The notes under the pieces were generated by a model, which did not search any database, was not told where the DNA came from, and was given only the letters and a program-made list of their open reading frames with translations. This document shows positions 1 to 5,790 of a stretch of 7,014 nt of DNA, in pieces. The position numbers were made by a program, and so were the translations under genes. The stretch's first letter is position 1; each line of letters opens with the position of its first letter. The stretch comes from Promicromonosporaceae bacterium (GTDB taxonomy: Bacteria > Actinomycetota > Actinomycetes > Actinomycetales > Cellulomonadaceae). The stretch spans positions 1 to 7,014 of the forward strand of contig WQZL01000133.1 in NCBI GenBank assembly GCA_009780755.1. The letters run 5' to 3'.

Positions 1-167
1 GTTTTACCCGCACCATTCGGCCCGACCAGGCCAAACAGCGAGCCGCGCGGCACATCCAGATTGATGCCATGCACGGCAATCTTCTCCCCGAACCTCTTCC
101 ACAACCCCCGCAAACTAATTGCCGCCGCCAAATCAGGCGCCGGAACCGGCAACAACCGCTGCTGCAT
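1..167 (-). CDS. ABC transporter ATP-binding protein, N-terminal part (cut by window edge)
   Basis: This is the start of the nucleotide-binding subunit of an ABC transporter, a cytoplasmic ATPase that would power a membrane permease encoded outside the window. The translation runs through SLRGLWKRFGEKIAVHGINL, the usual first strands of an ABC ATPase with an aromatic A-loop type region, then reaches FGLVGPNGAGK, the Walker A P-loop, where the window ends. A 20-residue N-terminal tail rich in Pro, Leu and Ala precedes the domain. Two in-frame ATGs exist, at 173-171 and 167-165. The purine-rich GGGGAG at 180-175 lies 7 nt from the second but only 1 nt from the first, so I chose the second; a GTG at 182-180 is also possible. 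It is divergent from rmuC. Substrate and direction of transport cannot be judged. The spacing of the P-loop resembles drug or ABC-2 type exporter ATPases, which is only an inference. Confidence 0.88.
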   Translation of the reverse strand, partial: MQQRLLPVPAPDLAAAISLRGLWKRFGEKIAVHGINLDVPRGSLFGLVGPNGAGK

Positions 168-174
168 TTCCATG

Positions 175-180
175 CTCCCC
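175..180 (-). promoter_or_regulatory. Ribosome binding site of the ABC ATPase gene
   Basis: On the minus strand the sequence reads GGGGAG followed by C, ATG, GAA, ATG. The spacing of 7 nt to the second ATG (167-165), against 1 nt to the first (173-171), is what favours the shorter start. Confidence 0.45.
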
Positions 181-260
181 ACCCTACTAACCACCCCCGA
201 CACCCCACCTCCCTCAGCCTCTCGGCGTTAGGGTGCGCGATTGTGTCGGTGGGGCGTGGG

Positions 261-1721
261 ATGGTTATCCGTATGAGCACTTCTCTTGGGATAGCACTGA
301 TGGTGGGGAGCCTGGCGCTGGGGTTGGGTGTGGGCGCCCTTGTGGCCTGGCTGGTGGCCGCTGGCCGCTCGGCCTCTGCGCAGAGCAGCGCCGAGGTGGA
401 GGTGGTTCGCAGCCGCTCGGAGGTTGAGGGGCTGCGGCGCGAGGCTGCCACCCTCCGCGAGCAGATGTCGCAGGTGCGCCACGATGCCACCACCGCGATG
501 CGAGAGGCGCGGGAGGATGCCGCCCGGCAAGTGGCTGCCGAGCGCGCCGAGGGCGAGGCGCGAGTTCGCGAACTTAAACAAGATCAGGAGGCCGAGCGGC
601 AGCGTTTCGCCTCGGTGGCTGGCACCGCGCTGGAGGCCAACTCAAAGCAGTTCTTGGAACTCGCTGCACAAACCATGCGTGCCTCCACCGTCAAGAATGA
701 GGAGGCCCTGGTTCAGCGGGAGCAGGCCATTCGGGCGCTCGTAGAGCCGCTAAGCAAATCGTTGGATAAGGTTTCGGCGCAGGTGACGGAGGCCGAATCG
801 CAGCGGCGCGAAGGACAGTCGCGGTTGACCGAGCATCTGCGGCAGTTGGAAGCTGCCAATGCTGATCTGCGTAAGGGCACCGGCGATCTGGTCACCGCGC
901 TGCGCAGTTCGCAGACCCGTGGGGCGTGGGGCGAGTTGCAGCTTCGGCGCGTGGTTGAGGCCGCCGGAATGCTCCGGCATGTTGATTTCACCGAACAGGA
1001 CACCGTGCGCGATGGGGAGGGTAGGACTCAACGTCCAGACATGGTGGTGCGGCTCGCGGGTGGCAAGCAGGTTGTGGTGGACGCGAAGGTGGCATTCGTC
1101 GGCTATCTGGAGGCGCAGCAATCCGATGATCCGACCGTGCGGGAGGAGCGGCTGGACGCGCACGTTCGACACATGCGCAAGCACTTAGATGATCTGGCAG
1201 GCAAGCGGTATTGGGATCAGTTTGAGGCGGCGCCGGAGTTCGTGGTGATGTTCGTGCCTGCCGAGGTGTTCTTATCGGCGGCAGCCGAGCGCGACCCGGC
1301 ACTGCTAGAAGATGCCGTGCGACGCAATGTGATTATCGCCACCCCGATGACCCTGGTCGCGCTGCTCCGAACCGTGGCCTTCGCGTGGCGGCAGGAAGCG
1401 CTGGCCACCGATGCCGCCGAGGTGTTGCGGGTTGGTAAGGAGTTATATGCACGGCTGGTGACCATGACCAAACACGTCACCGACACCGGTCGAAGCCTGA
1501 CCCGGGCCACCGAGAGTTACAACAAGATGATCGGCTCACTCGAATCGATGGTGCTTACCAGCGCCCGTCGCATGGTGGACCTCGATGTGGTGGACGCTAA
1601 GGATGCGATAGACGAATTAAGCGGCATCGAAGAGGTGGTGCGCCCCATCACCAAGCCGGAACTGCTCGCCGCCGAGGAAGACCGCGTAGTGGCCATCGAA
1701 TCTGCCCAGCACAAGGGCTAA
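261..1721 (+). CDS. rmuC: RmuC family protein (DNA recombination protein RmuC homolog)
   Basis: RmuC proteins are membrane-tethered proteins with a predicted restriction-endonuclease-like fold. In E. coli, rmuC mutants show more inversion at short inverted repeats, so a role in limiting DNA rearrangement is inferred; the biochemical activity is not settled. From the chosen start the protein has 486 residues: an N-terminal hydrophobic anchor (about residues 9-34), a long Glu/Arg/Ala-rich coiled coil (about 45-210), then the conserved RmuC domain. The domain begins with the signature RGAWGE (219-224) and includes RPDMVV (258-263) and VVVDAKVAF (271-279). D260 and D274-A275-K276 match a PD-(D/E)xK-like active site. 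The open frame extends upstream to position 69, but that part overlaps the divergent ABC gene and reads as low-complexity Pro/His/Arg, so it is not coding. ATG 261 has a weak GTGGGG 6 nt upstream; ATG 273 (M5) is the alternative. The gene converges on sseA with 35 nt between the stops. Confidence 0.93.
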   Translation: MVIRMSTSLGIALMVGSLALGLGVGALVAWLVAAGRSASAQSSAEVEVVRSRSEVEGLRREAATLREQMSQVRHDATTAMREAREDAARQVAAERAEGEARVRELKQDQEAERQRFASVAGTALEANSKQFLELAAQTMRASTVKNEEALVQREQAIRALVEPLSKSLDKVSAQVTEAESQRREGQSRLTEHLRQLEAANADLRKGTGDLVTALRSSQTRGAWGELQLRRVVEAAGMLRHVDFTEQDTVRDGEGRTQRPDMVVRLAGGKQVVVDAKVAFVGYLEAQQSDDPTVREERLDAHVRHMRKHLDDLAGKRYWDQFEAAPEFVVMFVPAEVFLSAAAERDPALLEDAVRRNVIIATPMTLVALLRTVAFAWRQEALATDAAEVLRVGKELYARLVTMTKHVTDTGRSLTRATESYNKMIGSLESMVLTSARRMVDLDVVDAKDAIDELSGIEEVVRPITKPELLAAEEDRVVAIESAQHKG

Positions 1722-1756
1722 TCCTTTCTCTCGCCTTGGTTGGTTGAGTAGGGCCG

Positions 1757-2674
1757 CTAGGCCCGTGTCGAAACCAGCCCTGGGTTGGGTTCCGTGGTGG
1801 CGGCCGGGCGGGCGGGGTCGGCGCTCCATTGGCTCCATGAGCCGGGATATAGCGCGGCCTTGACCCCGAGGGTGGCAAGCGCGGCGATGTTGTGGGCGGC
1901 GGTTACACCACTGCCACAGTAGACACCAACCTCTGGTGTAGACGTGTCGTCTACACCGGCGTTGTAATAGATCTTTCGCAGCTCCGCCGCTGAGCGGAAG
2001 GTACCTTCGGGCGTCAAGTTGGCTGCTGTGGGCACGTTGGTTGCGCCAGGAATGTGACCTGCACGTGGGTCTATCGGTTCTATCTCGCCTCGGTAGCGTT
2101 CCGGGGCGCGCGCATCGAGCAGCACTCCGGTGCCTGACTCAGCGAGAGCGGCGGTCTCATCAGCGTCAATGATGGGCATGTGCCCTGGCGAAAGATCAAC
2201 GTCACCCGGCGGCGGGATAACGTCGCCGGTCTCTATCGGGTAGTTCGCTCGTTGCCAGGAGTTGAACCCGCCATCAAGGAGGTATGCGTCCACGCCGTAG
2301 TAGTTCAGTAGCCACCAAGCGCGGGCAGCGGCCACACCGCCGCTGTCGTCATAACAAACCACCCAGGAATCCTCGGCGATTCCCCACCGCCTGGCCGCTG
2401 CCTGAAACTTGCGCGTACTAGGCAGGGGGTGACGGCCCATAGCAGGTGAGGCTGGCCCGGATAGTTCTGCCTCCAGATCGACAAACACGGCACCGGGTAT
2501 GTGCCCGTTTTGATAGGGCGTACGCCCATCATAGGTCTGACCTTTAGGTGGCAGCGCCCAGCGAACGTCTAACAGCACCGGAGGTCGATACCGCGCGCCT
2601 TGCTCAACCGGCTCGGGGGGTGAGTGCAGCTCTTGCGCCGTTATCAGCACGTCGCTTCGTGGGTCTTGTTTCAT
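1757..2674 (-). CDS. sseA: 3-mercaptopyruvate/thiosulfate sulfurtransferase (tandem rhodanese)
   Basis: This enzyme moves sulfur from 3-mercaptopyruvate or thiosulfate to a thiol acceptor or cyanide through a cysteine persulfide, in the cytoplasm. The 305 residues fit the two-domain rhodanese family. The N-terminal domain (about 20-145) carries LLDVRW (34-39), GHIPGAVFVD (57-66) and, in the active-site position, YDDSGG (108-113); its lack of a catalytic Cys is normal for the family. The C-terminal domain (about 165-290) has LLDAR (185-189), GHIPGA (206-211) and the active-site loop CGSGVTA (253-259) with C253. CGSGVT-type loops are usual for mercaptopyruvate sulfurtransferases, whereas rhodaneses of the bovine type have CRKGVT, so I favour mercaptopyruvate as donor by inference. 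The ATG overlaps the rimI stop as ATGA, suggesting coupled translation, and it is the last gene of the cluster. Its partner in the cell is unknown. A thiolation role is tempting because the neighbours modify tRNA, but nothing in the sequence shows it. Confidence 0.93.
   Translation of the reverse strand: MKQDPRSDVLITAQELHSPPEPVEQGARYRPPVLLDVRWALPPKGQTYDGRTPYQNGHIPGAVFVDLEAELSGPASPAMGRHPLPSTRKFQAAARRWGIAEDSWVVCYDDSGGVAAARAWWLLNYYGVDAYLLDGGFNSWQRANYPIETGDVIPPPGDVDLSPGHMPIIDADETAALAESGTGVLLDARAPERYRGEIEPIDPRAGHIPGATNVPTAANLTPEGTFRSAAELRKIYYNAGVDDTSTPEVGVYCGSGVTAAHNIAALATLGVKAALYPGSWSQWSADPARPAATTEPNPGLVSTRA
1935..1957. repeat. Perfect 10-bp inverted repeat with 3-nt loop inside sseA
   Basis: GGTGTAGACG (1935-1944) and CGTCTACACC (1948-1957) are exact reverse complements separated by TGT. 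The hairpin lies in the part of sseA that encodes the linker GVDDTSTP, about ten residues before the catalytic Cys253. No T-run follows on either strand, so it is not a standard intrinsic terminator. It may be chance in a surface linker with relaxed codon constraint, or an mRNA structure. Confidence 0.6.
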
Positions 2675-3222
2675 TGGCTCGTTTTGTTATTGGGGGTGGA
2701 GGGTTTGAGTGGCAGTCGCATTGTGTGGGCGTCGGTGCCTTCTGGCTGGTAGTAGCGGCGACGCAGGCCGACGCGCTCAAAGCCCAGTTCTTCGTACAGG
2801 GCGATGGCTGATTCGTTGTCTACGGCCACCTCTAGCCATACCGCCTCGGCGTCAAGTGTTCGAGAGCGATCCAGAATCGCGGCCATCATCACCCGGCCAA
2901 CGCCTCGGCGTTGCCAGGCAAAATCAACACCGATGGTCATCACTTGGGCCACCTCGCCGTCGAACCAAAGCCCGGCATAGCCAACTATGTGACCTCCCTC
3001 GGTTTGGTGGAAGTTACCCCGGCCAGCCCCGGTTCGGCCAACGGCTTCTGGTTCGGAAACTTCGGCGACGATATACCAGCGGCCCAGGCTAGAAAGCTCC
3101 TCGGCGAGCATTCCGTAGCTCCATGCACCGGAGCCGAACAGCACTCGCTCCATCTCCAGCACGCGGTCAAAGTCATCACGCCGCAAGGGGCGAAGACGAA
3201 CGTCTACATTCGTGTTATTCAT
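2671..3222 (-). CDS. rimI: Ribosomal protein S18 alanine N-acetyltransferase (GNAT family)
   Basis: RimI transfers an acetyl group from acetyl-CoA to the N-terminal amine of ribosomal protein S18 in E. coli; actinobacterial homologs may act on several N-termini. The 183-residue protein has the GNAT pattern: LRPLRRDDFDRVLEMER at the start, VGYAGLW (80-86), the acetyl-CoA pyrophosphate loop QRRGVG (104-109), WLEVAVDN (129-136) and AIALYEELGFERVGLRRRYY (139-158). E131 and Y143 have the same 12-residue spacing as the E103/Y115 catalytic pair of E. coli RimI. About 25 residues at 55-79, rich in Gly, Glu and Arg, form a loop before strand 4 that is longer than in E. coli RimI. The ATG lies 8 nt after the tsaB stop and its TGA overlaps the sseA ATG. 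A fused or adjacent TsaD, common in this phylum, is absent here. Confidence 0.93.
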   Translation of the reverse strand: MNNTNVDVRLRPLRRDDFDRVLEMERVLFGSGAWSYGMLAEELSSLGRWYIVAEVSEPEAVGRTGAGRGNFHQTEGGHIVGYAGLWFDGEVAQVMTIGVDFAWQRRGVGRVMMAAILDRSRTLDAEAVWLEVAVDNESAIALYEELGFERVGLRRRYYQPEGTDAHTMRLPLKPSTPNNKTSQ

Positions 3223-3226
3223 GAGA

Positions 3227-3233
3227 CTCCTTA
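3227..3233 (-). promoter_or_regulatory. Shine-Dalgarno of rimI overlapping the tsaB stop codon
   Basis: On the minus strand TAAGGAG is followed by TCTC and the rimI ATG. The TAA is the tsaB stop, so the terminating ribosome sits on the rimI binding site, a classical arrangement for coupled translation. It fixes the rimI start at 3222. Confidence 0.75.
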
Positions 3234-3929
3234 CTGCTTCGGTTGCTTTTCGTGGATGTCGGGGCGACGCAGGTATAACGGCGTAGTCGGTTGTTCCACT
3301 CCTGCCTTAGCCCTGGCGACGGCTATGCGGGCAAGCATGGCCGGGTCTGGCACTCGTGGGGCGCCTGTGGTCAGGGGTAGTGCTCCTGGGTATAGCACGG
3401 CGCCTTCGCCCACTATCACCATCCGTGCGCCCGGCATCTCCGCATCTGATCGGAGCCATGCCGTGATTGCATCGGCGGCCTTGTCCACGGCTGGCCCGGC
3501 CACGCGCACCACCGCAGCTTGCGGGCCAACCACCAGGTAGCGCGCCCAGTAGACCTCGCGTCTACGCGCATCGCTAACGGCGAAAACCTCATCTCCGGGA
3601 TGCAGACGCAGCTCGTCAACGGCCTGGGCGGCGAGAACGTCAATGCTAGGGACGCCCCAAACCGGAACGTCCAGGGCCAGGCCGAAGGTCTGGGCGGTGA
3701 CCAACCCAATCCGCAGCCCGGTGAAGGGGGCCGGTCCGGTACCGACTGCGATTCCAGTTACATCGGCGCTAGTCAACCCTGCCGCGGCCAACACCTCCTC
3801 GATCATCGGTGTCAATTGTTCGGCGTGACGCCGACGCTCATTTACCGATTGCGTGGCAAGTGTCGTCCCGTCCGCAGTGACCAGGGCGACGGCGACAGCG
3901 GCTGAGGTGTCGATTGCGAGGGTAACCAC
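3231..3929 (-). CDS. tsaB: tRNA threonylcarbamoyladenosine biosynthesis protein TsaB
   Basis: TsaB is an ASKHA-fold protein that dimerises with TsaD and, with TsaE, helps transfer the threonylcarbamoyl group from threonylcarbamoyl-AMP to A37 of tRNAs that read ANN codons. The 232-residue length is normal. The N-terminus MVTLAIDTSAAVAVAL is the family signature strand, followed by RRRHAEQLTPMIEEVLAAAG and the highly conserved GTGPAPFTGLRIGLVTAQ, which contains the TGLRIG motif. The C-terminal half is variable, as usual, and ends with YLRRPDIHEK, the typical actinobacterial tail. The start is GTG at 3929-3927; it lies 4 nt after the tsaE stop and an AGG 8 nt upstream can serve as a weak ribosome binding site. 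It sits between tsaE and rimI, the standard order. Its partner TsaD must be encoded elsewhere in the genome. Confidence 0.95.
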   Translation of the reverse strand: MVTLAIDTSAAVAVALVTADGTTLATQSVNERRRHAEQLTPMIEEVLAAAGLTSADVTGIAVGTGPAPFTGLRIGLVTAQTFGLALDVPVWGVPSIDVLAAQAVDELRLHPGDEVFAVSDARRREVYWARYLVVGPQAAVVRVAGPAVDKAADAITAWLRSDAEMPGARMVIVGEGAVLYPGALPLTTGAPRVPDPAMLARIAVARAKAGVEQPTTPLYLRRPDIHEKQPKQ

Positions 3930-3933
3930 GAGA

Positions 3934-4488
3934 TCAGCCTACGGGAGACGGGGGCGACGGCTGGCCGTGAATTACCGTCGCCCAATCGGCGTCTGCCCAT
4001 CGGTTACCGATTGGGCGAATGATCGCGATCCGGCGGCCGGCCTCTGGGTCGTCTCGTTCCACGTCAAAGGCGCGGCTGCCCCTATCTCGCGACATGGCAA
4101 TCTCCAGGCGATCATCGGTCAGTGTCTCGGCTAATCCAGCACCCCACTCGACAACGGTTACCGAATCGTCTAGCGAGGCATCAAGGTCGAGGGCATCCAG
4201 TTCGTCAAGCCCCCCGAGCCGATAGGCGTCCACGTGTACCAGGCCCGGTCCGATTGTGCCGTCAGAGCGGGGCAGCGGCGGATGCTCGCGGGCCACGATG
4301 AATGTCGGCGAGGTCACTTGCCCGCGCACGCACAACCCGATACCGATGCCTTGGGTGAGTGTGGTCTTCCCTGCTCCCAGATCGCCGGTGAGGATCAGCA
4401 GGTCTCCGGCGCGCAGCAGGCCAGCAAGCACTGCCCCAAGCGCCCGTGTTGCCTCTGCCGAAGGTAACTCAATCCGCACTTCACTCAT
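3934..4488 (-). CDS. tsaE: tRNA threonylcarbamoyladenosine biosynthesis ATPase TsaE
   Basis: TsaE is the P-loop ATPase of bacterial t6A synthesis; it binds the TsaB-TsaD complex and drives its turnover. In 184 residues one sees the Walker A loop GDLGAGKTT (35-43), VTSPTFIV (58-65), the conserved HVDAYRL (85-91) and VVEWG (112-116), all in the family order. The open frame reaches a TTG at 4515, but I chose ATG 4488 because AGGA lies 8 nt upstream and SEVRIELPSAEAT is where family members begin; ATG 4503 is possible. It overlaps the end of alr by 8 nt. The core fold ends near residue 135, and some 50 residues follow (RPIGNRWADADWATV and a Pro/Ser-rich end), making it longer than the roughly 150-160 residues of many TsaE proteins. 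The DNA for this tail contains a 12-bp inverted repeat. Confidence 0.94.
   Translation of the reverse strand: MSEVRIELPSAEATRALGAVLAGLLRAGDLLILTGDLGAGKTTLTQGIGIGLCVRGQVTSPTFIVAREHPPLPRSDGTIGPGLVHVDAYRLGGLDELDALDLDASLDDSVTVVEWGAGLAETLTDDRLEIAMSRDRGSRAFDVERDDPEAGRRIAIIRPIGNRWADADWATVIHGQPSPPSPVG
3978..4018. repeat. Perfect 12-bp inverted repeat in the 3' part of tsaE
   Basis: TCGCCCAATCGG (3978-3989) and CCGATTGGGCGA (4007-4018) are exact reverse complements with a 17-nt loop that itself holds most of the small palindrome CGGTTACCG (4001-4009). It codes for the RPIGNRWAD part of the TsaE C-terminal tail, about 45-85 nt before the stop. A self-complementary GATCGCGATC (4021-4030) lies directly beside it. 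No T-run follows, so an intrinsic terminator is unlikely. An intra-operon RNA hairpin or processing site is conceivable but only inferred. Confidence 0.6.
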
Positions 4489-5767
4489 GACCGGATTCCT
4501 CATCGTAACCGCCAAGCTCCATAGCTTCGCTTGCTCCTACGCCCAACGGGTTCTCTTGCTTGCCACGGGTTGACGCGGTGGCGTCTGCTTCGTCCGCATA
4601 GATGCGCGGCACGCGGGAGCCGATGCGGGTGACGATCTCATAGGAGATGGTCTCGGCGGCCTCGGCCCAATCTTCGGCGCTGGGCGTGACGGCTCCGGCG
4701 GTCAGCCCATCGGTTGCTCCGAACAGCGTGACGATGCTCCCGGCCTGCTCGGCGGCATTCGGCCCAAGGTCGAGCATGAACTGATCCATGCAAACTCGCC
4801 CGGCCACCCGTAACACGCGATCACCGACAAGCACCGGCCCGCCGCTGCCGACCGAGTCGCCGGAGGCATGTCGCGGTATCCCATCGGCGTAACCGAGGGG
4901 GACGACGCCCAACCGCGTTGCCTCGGACGTGCTATACAGATGAGAGTATGAAACCCCATGCCCGGCGGGAGCCTCTTTGACCGTGGCAAGCCGCGCCTGA
5001 AGCGTCATGGCCGGGCGCAGCATAAAGCCACTGGCCGGCGTTGCCTGCGGCACCGGAGAAAACCCGTATATCGCGATGCCGGGACGCACCAGGTCGTAGT
5101 GCAATTCAGGCGCAGTGAGGGTGGCGGCCGAGTTCGCGATATGCCGCACCTCTGGATGCAATCCAGCAACTTCAAGGGCAGCGTCGGCCCAATCAAATAC
5201 TTCTCGTTGCGCCTCGATGGCGGGGTGTCCCGGCTCATCGGCGTAGGCCAGATGGCTCCACAGGCCAACCACCTTGATGAAGCCTTCGGCCTGAAGCCGC
5301 GCGGCGTGCAAGGCCACCTCGGGCAATTCCGCAGGCATGATGCCGTTGCGGCCCAGGCCCGTGTCTACTAACAGGTGCACGCGGGCGGCGCGGCCCAGCG
5401 TGCGGGCGGCGTCAGCCACTCCATCGAGCGACCAAGCAGCAGAGATTGACACATCAATGTCGGCGGCAATCAGCGAACTAAATTCGATGTCGGGGGTGTG
5501 CAACCAGGTCAGGATGCGGGTGTCGGTGATTCCGGCGGCCCGCAGGGCGAGCGCCTCATCAGCCTGGGCGGTACCGAGCCAGGTAGCGCCGCCTGCCAGC
5601 GCCGCCCTGGCTGCCGGTACTAACCCGTGTCCGTAGCCATCGGCCTTAACTACGGCCATCACCTGTGCTGTTGGGGCTGCGGTCTGCAACGTTTGCACGT
5701 TATCGCGAATCGCCGTCAGATCGATGACGGCCCACGCATTTGCCCCGGTGGGAATCGAAACGCTCAC
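4481..5767 (-). CDS. alr: Alanine racemase (PLP-dependent)
   Basis: Alr interconverts L- and D-alanine in the cytoplasm to supply D-Ala for peptidoglycan. The 428-residue protein has the N-terminal TIM barrel with AVVKADGYGHG (38-48), in which K41 is the PLP lysine, then VDTGLGRNG (134-142), HIANSAAT (209-216) and RPGIAIYG (228-235). The C-terminal beta domain carries GVSYSHLY (271-278), with Y274 matching the second catalytic base, and PLGYADGIPR (290-299), GRVCMDQFMLDLG (323-335) and ISYEIVTRIGSRVPRIY (374-390). GTG 5767 is the only usable start close to the conserved AWAVIDLTAIRDNV. The family normally ends soon after the VPRIY segment. Here about 38 extra residues follow, rich in Glu, Gly and Ala, and the last few codons overlap tsaE by 8 nt. 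The gene follows the pseudouridine synthase by 23 nt. Placement beside tsaE is common in actinobacteria. Confidence 0.96.
   Translation of the reverse strand: MSVSIPTGANAWAVIDLTAIRDNVQTLQTAAPTAQVMAVVKADGYGHGLVPAARAALAGGATWLGTAQADEALALRAAGITDTRILTWLHTPDIEFSSLIAADIDVSISAAWSLDGVADAARTLGRAARVHLLVDTGLGRNGIMPAELPEVALHAARLQAEGFIKVVGLWSHLAYADEPGHPAIEAQREVFDWADAALEVAGLHPEVRHIANSAATLTAPELHYDLVRPGIAIYGFSPVPQATPASGFMLRPAMTLQARLATVKEAPAGHGVSYSHLYSTSEATRLGVVPLGYADGIPRHASGDSVGSGGPVLVGDRVLRVAGRVCMDQFMLDLGPNAAEQAGSIVTLFGATDGLTAGAVTPSAEDWAEAAETISYEIVTRIGSRVPRIYADEADATASTRGKQENPLGVGASEAMELGGYDEESGHE
4497..4500 (-). promoter_or_regulatory. Ribosome binding site of tsaE within the alr 3' end
   Basis: Minus-strand AGGA is followed by 8 nt and the ATG at 4488-4486. 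It lies inside the last codons of alr and is the reason for choosing this start over ATG 4503 or TTG 4515. The 8-nt overlap with alr points to coupled translation. Confidence 0.55.
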
Positions 5768-5790
5768 GCCCGCTATTGTCCCACCTTGCG

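Noticed and set aside
69..260. Upstream extension of the rmuC open frame by 64 codons
   Set aside because: It overlaps the divergent ABC ATPase start, has a low-complexity Pro/His/Arg composition, and the hydrophobic anchor expected at an RmuC N-terminus begins only after ATG 261.
174..260. Promoters in the divergent ABC-rmuC intergenic region
   Set aside because: A TAGGGT at 229-234 fits a loose -10 pattern, but there is no matching -35 and the region is very GC-rich, so no promoter can be supported from sequence alone.
1751..1764. Possible terminator between rmuC and sseA (GGGCC, GCTA, GGCCC)
   Set aside because: The stem is only 5 bp, it spans the sseA stop codon and no T-run follows on either strand. 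I see no convincing terminator in the 35-nt convergent gap.
4021..4030. GATCGCGATC as a stand-alone operator
   Set aside because: Short GATC/CGCG palindromes are frequent in GC-rich coding DNA and this one lies inside tsaE; I mention it only as a neighbour of the larger inverted repeat.
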